This document shows, one piece after another, positions 36,967 to 45,141 of a stretch of 64,000 nucleotides of DNA. Both the position numbers and the translations under genes were made by a program. Origin of the DNA: Verrucomicrobiota bacterium (lineage in GTDB: Bacteria; Verrucomicrobiota; Verrucomicrobiia; Limisphaerales; JADLHS01); contig JAKQDQ010000028.1 in assembly GCA_029573725.1 (NCBI GenBank), forward strand, positions 62,001 to 126,000, given 5' to 3'. The first letter of the stretch is position 1. Each line of letters starts with the position of its first letter. The notes below the pieces were generated by a model. The model had not been told where the DNA came from and did no database searches. It worked only from the letters and a program-made list of their open reading frames with translations.

Positions 36967-38073
36967 ATGGAAGTCGGCGAACCCATGCAGCCCGTGCGCC
37001 ACACGCATATTCGTTGCCGGGGAAACACCCTCTTGTACTTTGGCGGGTGCGATTACCATCGGCTAACCGGGCATCCGCGGATTCTGGCGGCCATCGCCAC
37101 CGGACTGCGGCGATACGGTTTAAGCATGGCCGCCTCCCGTTGCACCACGGGCAACCACAAAATTTATGGTCAGTTGGAAGCTCAACTCGCCAGGTTCTTC
37201 GCTGCGGAAACGGCCATCCTGACCAATTCCGGCTACGTCACCAACCTGATGCTGGCACAGGCGCTGCAGGGTGAATTTTCCCACGTGCTGCTCGACGAAC
37301 GGGCGCATGTCTCCCTGCTGGATGCCGCGGTCCTGTTGCAATGTCCGGTCTGGCGTTTTGCCCACCGCCACGTGGCGGGTCTCACGGCCGCCCTCCGGCG
37401 TTGTGGTCGCCGGGCGCGTCCGCTCGTGCTGACCGATGGCCTGTACGCCGGTGACGGTTCGATTGCGCCGTTGGCCGGATATTTGAAGCAATTGCCCCAA
37501 ACCGGACTACTGGTGGTGGACGACGCGCACGGGGCCGGCACCGTGGGCGCAACCGGACGTGGCAGCCTCGAAGCCGAGCGCGTCCCTCCTGACCGGATCG
37601 TGCAAACCATCACCCTGAGCAAGGCGTTTGGAGTTTACGGAGGCGCGATTCTCGCCCCACGCCGGGTGGCGGACAAGGTGCGCCAATCCCACCTGTTCGT
37701 TGGCAGCACGCCCCTGCCCCTGCCCCTGGCCCACGCGGCGATCACCGCGTTGCGCCTCCTGGCCAATGATCGGCGCCGCCTGCTCCGGCTTGCGGCCAAC
37801 ACCGAGCGCGTGAAAGCGCGGCTCCGCGCCAACGGCTTTCCGCATTGCGAATTTCCCGGCCCGGTCGTGCCGGTACAACTGCGGTCCCTGCAAGCCAATG
37901 CGCAACTGAAAGCGGCCCTGATCGCACGGAAAATTCTGCCGCCGTTCCTGAAATATCCCGGCTCGCCGGCGCGCGGCTATTTTCGCTTCGTGATTTCCAG
38001 CGCCCACACGAAGGGGCAGTTGGACCAGTTGACGGAGACGCTCATTCCCTTCTCTCCGCTGACCGTGCGCTAA
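36967..38073 (+). CDS. PLP-dependent alpha-oxoamine synthase-like enzyme (AONS/KBL fold)
   Basis: 368 residues. Fold-type I aminotransferase features: AASRCTTGNHKIYGQLEAQL, FFAAETAILTNSGYVTNLML, LLVVDDAHGAGTVGATGRGS (Asp-x-x-His for PLP) and TITLSKAFGVYGGAILAPRR with the Schiff-base lysine. This is the pattern of 8-amino-7-oxononanoate synthase and related acyl-CoA condensing enzymes. The usual GxGGSR motif is replaced by GLSMAASR. No biotin genes are adjacent, so biotin synthesis cannot be asserted; sphingolipid-type condensation or another role is possible. Confidence 0.85.
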   Translation: MEVGEPMQPVRHTHIRCRGNTLLYFGGCDYHRLTGHPRILAAIATGLRRYGLSMAASRCTTGNHKIYGQLEAQLARFFAAETAILTNSGYVTNLMLAQALQGEFSHVLLDERAHVSLLDAAVLLQCPVWRFAHRHVAGLTAALRRCGRRARPLVLTDGLYAGDGSIAPLAGYLKQLPQTGLLVVDDAHGAGTVGATGRGSLEAERVPPDRIVQTITLSKAFGVYGGAILAPRRVADKVRQSHLFVGSTPLPLPLAHAAITALRLLANDRRRLLRLAANTERVKARLRANGFPHCEFPGPVVPVQLRSLQANAQLKAALIARKILPPFLKYPGSPARGYFRFVISSAHTKGQLDQLTETLIPFSPLTVR

Positions 38074-38546
38074 AGCGCGGCCAACACCTCCGCAGCGTGC
38101 TCGGCGGGCTTGACCCGCGGCCAGATCTTCCGGATGCGTCCGTCGGCACCGATCAAAAAGGTGACCCGGTGTGTGCCGGCGTATTTGCGGCCCATGAACG
38201 TCTTGCTCCCCCAAACGCCGTACGCGCTGACAATGCGCCGATCCGCATCCGCCAGCAACGGGAATTGCAGGCCGTATTTGGCGGCGAATTTCTCATGCGC
38301 CGGCACGGGGTCCACGCTCACCCCCAATACCACGGCTCCCTTCCGTTGCAACGCCGCAAAGTGATCCCGAAAGCCGCAGGCTTCCCGGGTGCAGCCTGGT
38401 GTGTCGTCCTTGGGGTAAAAATAAAGAATAACGTTCCGCCCCTTGAAATCAGCCAGTGAAACGGTCTTCCCCTCGTTCGTCGTGGCGGAGAACTCCGGTG
38501 CGACATCTCCTTCCTTCAATTTGAGTTTCCATGCTCCTGCCATCAT
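38070..38546 (-). CDS. bcp: thiol peroxidase of the Bcp/PrxQ family
   Basis: 158 residues. Peroxidatic and resolving cysteines lie in DDTPGCTREACGFRDHFAAL (C-x4-C). LADFKGRNVILYFYPKDDTP and VSVDPVPAHEKFAAKYGLQF are family landmarks, followed by VTFLIGADGRIRKIWPRVKP. It reduces peroxides using thioredoxin. It overlaps the end of the convergent PLP-enzyme gene by 4 bases. Confidence 0.94.
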   Translation of the reverse strand: MMAGAWKLKLKEGDVAPEFSATTNEGKTVSLADFKGRNVILYFYPKDDTPGCTREACGFRDHFAALQRKGAVVLGVSVDPVPAHEKFAAKYGLQFPLLADADRRIVSAYGVWGSKTFMGRKYAGTHRVTFLIGADGRIRKIWPRVKPAEHAAEVLAAL

Positions 38547-38620
38547 TCGAGTGTGAACCAGGCAAACAAATCAGGCAAAACTTTTGCTCGCGCGCATTCC
38601 GGGGAATCGCTCCGTCGGGC

Positions 38621-38647
38621 GGAGCGACGACGGCGACATGTCGCTCC
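38621..38647. repeat. intergenic hairpin with GACATGTC core
   Basis: GGAGCGAC (38621-38628) pairs with GTCGCTCC (38640-38647). It overlaps a GCTCCG/CGGAGC dyad just upstream. It lies in the 283-bp gap between bcp and the lipoprotein gene. The core resembles the palindrome inside smc. Confidence 0.5.
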
Positions 38648-38829
38648 CCGCCCGGCCCGGCGCAACCGGGCGGTTCCTTCGTGCGCCTTGCCGCATCACA
38701 AATCGTCCGTGGTGGGTGAAGTATCTTTGCCGGGGATGCGGACCGGACGGCATCTTTGCCTGGTGGCGCGCCCGATTTTACCTCTCGCGGCGAACGGGGG
38801 CGATCATCGTTTCGCGCAGGAACAGGCCG

Positions 38830-39240
38830 CTACTGGGAGCGCGATTTTTCAATCGCTTTAAGCTGGGCAAGCGCCTGCGCGTCACCGCTTTCAGCACGCC
38901 GTTGCAAATCGGCGACCATGGCCTGTTTGGCGCGTTGCACGGCTTCCACCTGACTCGCCGTTATGCCGGGACGCGTCTGCACGTTCTGCAGTGTAATGAC
39001 GCCACGGGCATAGTCGTTGGCGCGCGCCGCTGCCACGGCACTTTGCACCAAGGCATCCACCTCTGCGGGCTGGGACGGGCTGGAGTTTACGACCGGCTGG
39101 TGTTCAATCGCCGCCGGCGCCGCCGGAAAGGCCTTTTCCAGGTCACTGACGCTGGATTCAGGGGTGGGTTCGCGATGACAACCGCAGCTCAGGAGCGTCA
39201 CAATCGCGGCAGCAGCAGGTGAGAGCCACGGAGTTCTCAT
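38830..39240 (-). CDS. small predicted lipoprotein, function unknown
   Basis: 136 residues from ATG 39240: MRTPWLSPAAAAIVTLLSCG then CHREPTP, an acceptable lipobox (LLSC or SCGC). The mature part is Ala/Gln-rich and helical, with an ALVQSAVAAARANDYARGVI segment that looks like a single TPR-like helix pair. I do not recognise a named family. It lies just downstream of a pseudopilin gene on the same strand (22 bp). Confidence 0.6.
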   Translation of the reverse strand: MRTPWLSPAAAAIVTLLSCGCHREPTPESSVSDLEKAFPAAPAAIEHQPVVNSSPSQPAEVDALVQSAVAAARANDYARGVITLQNVQTRPGITASQVEAVQRAKQAMVADLQRRAESGDAQALAQLKAIEKSRSQ

Positions 39241-39262
39241 AACATCAATTGCGATGGGGCGC

Positions 39263-40048
39263 TCAGCGGCCATTCACCGATCCAGGATAGCACCACAGGC
39301 TGTTTTTCTGCGGATCGGCGATCAACTGCGTCCACTTTTTCCATTTCACGTAGTCGGCGTGGCCATCGAAATAGGCGAACATGGCCCCGCTGGAATGTCG
39401 CTCCGTCAAACCTTCGCTCGGCTGGCTGGCCCCGTCGTTGAAATTGCCGCTGTCCTTTTCATCCGACTCCCAGAACAGCATGTCGGTGCCCTTGAAGGCG
39501 GAGTTCTGGTAGGTTTTGCCCACCACACCGGCGGACCAGTCAAAACTTCCGCGGCCGTTGATGACCGCGCCGTTCATGAGGTAACTGGTGAACTTGATTT
39601 CAGCCAGCCGCCACGCGAGCAGGTTTGTTCGATGGACCGGACACATGTAGAGCGACCAATTCTTGAGCATCGGATAGAAAAGTCCCTGGGTTGGGCCGTT
39701 GGTGGCGTTCGGGCCGGGAATGCCGGGGAGCGCCGCGCCGGGCTTGTAGAGCCAGCCCGCCGGATACCTCGGATCCCGCGCGCCGCCACCTCCGCCGCAG
39801 TTGGGCGGGGCAATTCGGTCGTTGGATTCGGAGATGTACAAATTGTGACTGAGCCCGATTTGTTTGAGGTTATTCAAACATCGGGTTTGTTGCGCCTTGC
39901 CCTTGGCGTTGGCCAGGGCCGGCAGCAGCATGGCGGCAAGAATGGCGATGATGGCAATGACCACCAGCAGCTCAATCAAGGTGAATGCCGCGACGCGCCC
40001 GTTCCCTCCGGCCGACGCGTACAAATTAGAAATTTGGCTTCGATTCAT
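39263..40048 (-). CDS. prepilin-type N-terminal cleavage/methylation protein
   Basis: 261 residues. The class III prepilin signal [20 protein letters not shown] is followed by [20 protein letters not shown], the typical Verrucomicrobia/Planctomycetes pseudopilin start, cleaved before the Phe. The C-terminus has the [18 protein letters not shown] block, equivalent to the H-x9-DG region of these proteins. Many paralogues per genome are usual; their function beyond being processed and membrane-inserted is unclear. No pilus assembly gene is nearby. Confidence 0.88.
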   Translation of the reverse strand: MNRSQISNLYASAGGNGRVAAFTLIELLVVIAIIAILAAMLLPALANAKGKAQQTRCLNNLKQIGLSHNLYISESNDRIAPPNCGGGGGARDPRYPAGWLYKPGAALPGIPGPNATNGPTQGLFYPMLKNWSLYMCPVHRTNLLAWRLAEIKFTSYLMNGAVINGRGSFDWSAGVVGKTYQNSAFKGTDMLFWESDEKDSGNFNDGASQPSEGLTERHSSGAMFAYFDGHADYVKWKKWTQLIADPQKNSLWCYPGSVNGR

Positions 40049-40456
40049 ACGGGTCGCGACGATTTCAGCACTTCAGCATTGCCCTCATCCGTGGTTGTCT
40101 GATTAGACTTTTGCCGATTTTCATCATTCGTCAACTCAAATCTCCCGATCCATCCGGCAACCTGTAAATTCCGGAGCACCCCAGGCGCTGCAGCCCGGCG
40201 ACATGGCGGTCCACACCGCGCCCCGGCGGGAAGCCGGTCAGGCGATCGCCAATGCGGTCATCTCCGCGCGGGCCGGGGCCTTGAACCTGTGGCCGCCGGT
40301 TCCGGGGCGGGTTGCTCGCGGAGTCTGGAATGGGTATGGCTCTTTCGTTTGACGCCGTTGACCGGACAGTTGCTGTCCACAGCGAAGTTCCGGCCGCCGG
40401 CGGGCGCGGGAAGCGGCTCGCGGGCAGGCCGGGAAGATGGCGCTGCCCAAATTCGT
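40049..40456. other. intergenic region with GC-rich dyads
   Basis: 408 bp between the pseudopilin start and the stop of the TPR gene. Open frames here are unlikely to be genes because they lack recognisable composition or motifs. It holds several C/G-rich imperfect dyads (around 40190-40300) but no T-run terminator that I can identify. Confidence 0.4.
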
Positions 40457-41332
40457 CTATTGCTGGCCGCGCTTTGCCCGAATTCGCTCGATCCAGGCCT
40501 GAATGGCTTTGGGGTTGGGGGAAACCTGTTTGGCCAGTTCCAGGTGTTGAATCGCCTGGGGGTAATGCCCATCCTCCTCCTCCAGTTCCCCCAGATTGCT
40601 CGCAATCCTGCTCAAGGCAAGTGCGGTATCCTCCCGGGCTTTATCGTCCTGGTTCTCCCAGCATTTCAACGCGGCCAGCCACAAATTCCGCGCCCGCTCA
40701 TGGTCGTGCTTGTTTTCCTTGTAGAGCTTGCCCATCTCAAACAGCAGTTCGTAATTCGTGGGATTGTTACGCAGGCCCTCGCGCAGCACGGCTTCCGCTT
40801 CCGCCGTTCGTCCGAGGTCCTTCCTCAGCCAATATGCCGCGGTGGTGTAGGTTTCAATGCTCTGCGGGTCCAACTCGATCGCCAGTTTCAACCAGGGCAG
40901 CATCTCGCGCTCGTTGCCGCCCGTCAGATGCGAATGTTTCGTGATTCGGAACCGATGGATGAACGCTTCCAGCCAATTCTCCGCCACCGGCGTCATCGCG
41001 GCGGCATGTTCGTCCTCGTGTTCCTCATGCTCATGTTCTTCATCGGCATGCGCGTCGTGCTCGTTCACGGCGGCCGTGACCGCCTTGGTGGCCGGCTGGT
41101 TGGCCCGGTCAAAAATGGAGGGGTACATCCCGCTGTGAAAATACACATCCGCCATTTCGACAAATTGTCCCGCAAATAAACGTCGGCCGTCGCCCAGCAA
41201 TTTCTTAAAAGCGCCTTCGTCGGCGGCCGTCACCGTCCCGCGCCCCACCGCACGGGAATACGTCACCGTGCCCAGGGTGTACGCCAGTGCGAGCCAGAAG
41301 AGAAACTGCAGTTTGGGCGAAACCGCCTTCAT
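40457..41332 (-). CDS. TPR protein with His/Glu-rich segment, in ABC operon
   Basis: 291 residues from ATG 41332. A hydrophobic N-terminus (KLQFLFWLALAYTLGTVTYS) acts as a signal anchor or signal peptide. Around residues 90-115 is an extreme His/Glu/Asp stretch (NEHDAHADEEHEHEEHEDEH), a possible divalent-metal-binding site. TPR helices follow (LPWLKLAIELDPQSIETYTT, AVLREGLRNNPTNYELLFEM). It overlaps the upstream permease gene by 4 bases, so it likely acts with the transporter. Family not recognised beyond TPR. Confidence 0.75.
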   Translation of the reverse strand: MKAVSPKLQFLFWLALAYTLGTVTYSRAVGRGTVTAADEGAFKKLLGDGRRLFAGQFVEMADVYFHSGMYPSIFDRANQPATKAVTAAVNEHDAHADEEHEHEEHEDEHAAAMTPVAENWLEAFIHRFRITKHSHLTGGNEREMLPWLKLAIELDPQSIETYTTAAYWLRKDLGRTAEAEAVLREGLRNNPTNYELLFEMGKLYKENKHDHERARNLWLAALKCWENQDDKAREDTALALSRIASNLGELEEEDGHYPQAIQHLELAKQVSPNPKAIQAWIERIRAKRGQQ

Positions 41333-42108
41333 GTGCTGAGGCTCCGGCGGCGGAAAAGCAACCAGGCGGCATAGAGCAACACTCCGGTGTAGGCGGCGGC
41401 GTACAGCGACGCCAGGCCACAATCCAGCCAGCCCGGCAGCGGCTGGTTGTTCACGACTTGGGCGCGCACATCAAAAAGCTCGAGGTGCGGCAGGCAGTAA
41501 AACAGCGTGTAGGTGATTGTCCGCACCGGCTCGGCCTGACGCACCGCAATTTTCGCCAGGTGTTCCCCCACCACCAAAATCCCGAAAATGGCGATCAGGC
41601 AAATGGTCACGTTCGCAGAAACCGCCGTAAAGATCACGGAGCCCAACAGGGTCAAACCAACCACCATGGCCAGCATCATCCAGTGCAGGAACATGGATTT
41701 AAGATACGCGCCCCACATCAAATGCGGCTCGCGCAAGCCCGTCACGGCGACGAAGAAAATATAAAACACCAGCAGTGCCAGCCCGCTGGCCAGCCAGCAG
41801 CCGAGGAATTTTCCGGCAATCACCTGCCCGCGCGATACCGGCTTGGCCAGCAGCGGGAAAATGGTCCGGTCCTCCTTCTCCGCCGGAATCTGCCGCGCGG
41901 TGGTGACGATGGCGATGATCAGCGTGGACAGCCAGATCAACAACAGGCAGATGTCCTTGACGTAGCGGATGATTTTCGGGTCATCGAAAAAATTGACCGA
42001 CAACGCGCCCAGCGTCAGCAGCGCCGTCAACACAAAGAGCACGTAGAAATCCTTGCGCCGATACAGCTCCTTGATGACCACCGTGGCCACGGCCCAGATG
42101 CGGCTCAT
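41329..42108 (-). CDS. ABC-2 type transporter permease
   Basis: 259 residues from ATG 42108 (MSRIWAVATVVIKELYRRKD). Six or so membrane segments with the ABC-2 exporter pattern; IPAEKEDRTIFPLLAKPVSR is the conserved cytoplasmic loop between helices two and three. It overlaps both neighbours by 4 bases: the ATPase upstream and the TPR protein downstream. A frame open to 42246 overlaps the ATPase gene and is not conserved. Substrate unknown. Confidence 0.87.
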   Translation of the reverse strand: MSRIWAVATVVIKELYRRKDFYVLFVLTALLTLGALSVNFFDDPKIIRYVKDICLLLIWLSTLIIAIVTTARQIPAEKEDRTIFPLLAKPVSRGQVIAGKFLGCWLASGLALLVFYIFFVAVTGLREPHLMWGAYLKSMFLHWMMLAMVVGLTLLGSVIFTAVSANVTICLIAIFGILVVGEHLAKIAVRQAEPVRTITYTLFYCLPHLELFDVRAQVVNNQPLPGWLDCGLASLYAAAYTGVLLYAAWLLFRRRSLST

Positions 42109-42863
42109 GCAACCTCCTGCGGTTGATAGCCCACAATCTTCAAGAAGACCTGCTCCAGATTGTCCGCCCGATACTGCGTCACCAGATCCGCCACCACGCC
42201 GGCGGCCTTGAGTTCGCCCTGATGCAAAATGGCGACATGGTCGCACACCGTCTCCACTTCACCCATCTCGTGCGAGGAGAAGAACACCGTCTTGCCCTCG
42301 TCTTTGAGCCGTTGAATGATCTCCCGCACTTTCATGCGGCCCAGCGGATCGAGCCCGCTGGTGGGTTCGTCCAGAATCAACAAATCGGGATTGTTGATCA
42401 GGGCCTGCGCCAGCCCCACACGTTGCCGCATGCCTTTCGAGTAGCTTTTGATCGGCCGGCTGGCCGCGTGCTCCAGTTCCACCAGCGCCATCAGTTTCTT
42501 GATCCGCAAATCCGTCTCGGCACGGCTCAAGCCAAACAATTTGGCGTAGAAACGGAGCAATTCTTCCGCGGTCAAAAACTTGTAGTAATAGGTCAGCTCG
42601 GGGAGATACCCGATCCGTTGCCGCGCAATCGGCTGCCGCACATCTATGCCAAACAATGCGGCGCTTCCCGAGGTTGGAGGAATAAACCCGAGCAACACGT
42701 TCATGGTGGTGGTTTTGCCCGCACCGTTCGGACCGAGGAAGCCGAACACCTCACCCTGGGTTACCTGGAGGTTCAAGCCGTGCAGCGCGATTTTGGCGGG
42801 TTGCCGCAACCGGCCGCCGGGATATTCCACCCGCAAATTCTCCACCTGCAAAATTTCATTCAT
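42105..42863 (-). CDS. ABC transporter ATP-binding protein
   Basis: 252 residues. Walker A GPNGAGKTTTMNVLLGFIPP, Q-loop region YLPELTYYYKFLTAEELLRF, signature YSKGMRQRVGLAQALINNPD, Walker B LLILDEPTSGLDPLGRMKV and the H-switch VFFSSHEMGEVETVCD are all intact. It belongs to the ABC-2 exporter ATPases (drug, lipid or polysaccharide type). It probably energises the permeases at 41329 and 43187. Confidence 0.94.
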   Translation of the reverse strand: MNEILQVENLRVEYPGGRLRQPAKIALHGLNLQVTQGEVFGFLGPNGAGKTTTMNVLLGFIPPTSGSAALFGIDVRQPIARQRIGYLPELTYYYKFLTAEELLRFYAKLFGLSRAETDLRIKKLMALVELEHAASRPIKSYSKGMRQRVGLAQALINNPDLLILDEPTSGLDPLGRMKVREIIQRLKDEGKTVFFSSHEMGEVETVCDHVAILHQGELKAAGVVADLVTQYRADNLEQVFLKIVGYQPQEVA

Positions 42864-43186
42864 ACCGCGAACTTCCGGAAGCGCACAACAGGGCGATTAC
42901 CGAATTATCCGTTCCGGGTCAACTGGAGAAGCATCCGCTACGCCAAGGGCGCTCGGGCCGGTCCGCCCGCCGGTTTGCCCAAGCGCAAGCGGGCGGGCGG
43001 ACGCCAAGCATGACGATGGCGCCCCGGCGCGGTACACCCGGCGCGAAGTGTGAGGGGCTGGCGTGGGCGTTCAATCCCTGTGGAGAATGCCCTGCCGGAG
43101 ACCGACGGAGGCGCCGGGCGTGCCCCGGCAACGATCGCCGCTACCAGCCCCGCGGCCCTGGAGCAGCTTGAAATTGGGCAAAGCGT
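42864..43186. other. intergenic region inside the ABC locus
   Basis: 323 bp separating the large permease from the ATPase gene on the same strand. It is very GC-rich, with repeated CCGCCCG and GGGCGG words near 42960-43010. No gene, RNA or clear terminator recognised; it may carry a promoter for the ATPase operon. Confidence 0.4.
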
Positions 43187-44803
43187 TCAGCGCGCCGGTC
43201 GCCGTTCCTCCAAGCACTGGACCGCAGCGGCGCGGAATTTTTCCTGCACGTTGCCCCGGGCATAACTGATCACGGACAGGTCAACAAACAGGCTCATGGT
43301 GAACCAAAGCACGACCGGCCAGACCGGGCCGGCAAACTCCGGCTGGAAACCCGGCGCCAGAAACAGCAGCAACAGCCAGGGCAGCGCCAGCACCACACTG
43401 GCCGACCGGCGAAAATCCCGCCGCGTCGTCGGCGTGGCAACGCTCTTCCATAGTCCCAGCCAGAAGAGGGCAATCAAATCCAGAATGAAAATCATCAAGA
43501 TGGCCCACTGCATGCCCAGCATCACGGCCGGACCGGATGACCCGGACTCGCGATACCACCAGCACGCACCGCACAGCAGGCTCGAGATGATCACCAGCCC
43601 CGGCAACGAGCGGCGGAATTTGCGCTGCAGCGCCAGGCGTTCGCCACTGATGATTTCCGCCACGGACAACGGGGTGGAAAGCAACAGTTCAATGGCGCCG
43701 CTCCTCCGTTCTTCCCACAGACGCCGCCCGACTTCATTGGCCACCGTCGCTTTGAAGGCGGCCAGCAAGGCCCAGAAGCTTAGCGTGAAGATGAAGGGAT
43801 TGAGCCAGTCCCGACGCATCAGGTGGAAACCCCAGATCCAGACTGCGCCCAGCAACCCGTACACCAGCGAAAGTGAGGTTGCCCCGACGCGCGATTGCAT
43901 GGCCAGCCAGCCATAGGCATTTTCATCCAATGCCGCCTGCGGTGCCGGCCTTCTCCGTTTGCGCCCGGGTGCGGATGCATTCCGCCTGCGGAAGATGAAG
44001 CGGAATTTTACGTCGCCCCCGGCCGCCATTCGCCACGAGCGTGACAACCAGCCCCCCGCCAGAAGCAGGAACAGCCAGCCGCACGCATGGATGACGGCCA
44101 GTGAGGGGTAAAACAAATTTCCGCCACTCTTCCCATACGCAGCCGCGGTCCCGGCCCAGTAGGTGAAGACCGGACACGACAATAAAAACGCGGGTTGATA
44201 GTCCCCATTGAAGCCGGTCAACCACAGTTGCAGCCAGCCCAGCGATGGTGGCAGCACGCCCACCAGCAGGATCAACCCCAGTCCCGCGGATCGCGCCGCG
44301 TCGGCGCGGTGACACCAGACCGAAGCCAGCATCCCGGCGCCCAATGAGAAAAACAGCGCATTCAGAAAGACCAGTGCCAACCGCACGAACTCGCCACCCG
44401 TCACCCCGCCCAGAAGCAATGAAATGGCCAGCAACGGCACGACGGACAGCAATGCGTAAAAAAGCACCACGGAATTGGCGAGGAATTTGCCCAACACCAC
44501 GTCATACCCGTGCAGGTCCGTCAAAAACAGCAACCCCAGTGTGCCCTCCCGTTTCTCGACGCTTAAGCAGTCCGCCGTCGCCTGGCAACCCGCGGCCAAC
44601 GCGAAGAGCGTCAACGCGGCGGTCGTCAGATAAAACAGGGTCGTCCCCACAACCTGTGGAGAAATCGTGGGTGCGGTGAGGCGCATCCAGGTCACCCCCA
44701 CTATCGCCAGAACGATCAGGGGGAACCAGAAGCGCACGCGATAAGTTCCCGCCCGTCGCGTCGCCACACGCAATTCACGCTCCACGATCGGGAAAATTTG
44801 CAC
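43187..44803 (-). CDS. large ABC-2 type permease, two-part
   Basis: 538 residues. About twelve membrane segments arranged in two halves, separated by a basic, Pro/Arg-rich loop (RRRNASAPGRKRRRPAPQAA). Both halves carry the ABC-2 cytoplasmic loop: LSVEKREGTLGLLFLTDLHG in the first and LWEERRSGAIELLLSTPLSV in the second, so the two domains are probably a tandem fusion. It begins MQIFPIVERELRVATRRAGT. It is presumed to work with the adjacent ATPase; the substrate is unknown. Confidence 0.84.
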   Translation of the reverse strand: MQIFPIVERELRVATRRAGTYRVRFWFPLIVLAIVGVTWMRLTAPTISPQVVGTTLFYLTTAALTLFALAAGCQATADCLSVEKREGTLGLLFLTDLHGYDVVLGKFLANSVVLFYALLSVVPLLAISLLLGGVTGGEFVRLALVFLNALFFSLGAGMLASVWCHRADAARSAGLGLILLVGVLPPSLGWLQLWLTGFNGDYQPAFLLSCPVFTYWAGTAAAYGKSGGNLFYPSLAVIHACGWLFLLLAGGWLSRSWRMAAGGDVKFRFIFRRRNASAPGRKRRRPAPQAALDENAYGWLAMQSRVGATSLSLVYGLLGAVWIWGFHLMRRDWLNPFIFTLSFWALLAAFKATVANEVGRRLWEERRSGAIELLLSTPLSVAEIISGERLALQRKFRRSLPGLVIISSLLCGACWWYRESGSSGPAVMLGMQWAILMIFILDLIALFWLGLWKSVATPTTRRDFRRSASVVLALPWLLLLFLAPGFQPEFAGPVWPVVLWFTMSLFVDLSVISYARGNVQEKFRAAAVQCLEERRPAR

Positions 44804-45141
44804 ACCGGTTAGTTAACCCGCCCCGTGAGGTTTGGCCAGTCCGAACCGGCCGGCGCGGATCTGTCCCTCCTTCGTCTCCCTGCCGCCCCCGGCATTCCTG
44901 AACGTCGTGCAGGCCGGCCCCTGTCACAAAGGGGGACCAAACCAATTGCGGTGCGGGCGCGGCGCCGAAAAAGCTTGTCGCCGCCCTTGTTCCGAATAGG
45001 ATGTGCTGTACTTCCATGCGTGAAGACGTATTGAGTTGCCCCAGGCATAAGAACCGGGATCGGTTCTTTCGACCAGAGCGAACTCGGACGACGCCCCATG
45101 GGCGTTCAACGAAATCAACACTTAGCAACACTTAGAGGACC
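44804..45141. other. divergent intergenic region with 10-bp tandem repeat
   Basis: 338 bp between the permease and LamG gene starts. Just ahead of the LamG ATG, CAACACTTAG occurs twice in tandem (45116-45135), the second copy leading into AGAGGA (45134-45139), the probable ribosome-binding site 2 bases before the ATG. No other feature was recognised. Confidence 0.5.
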
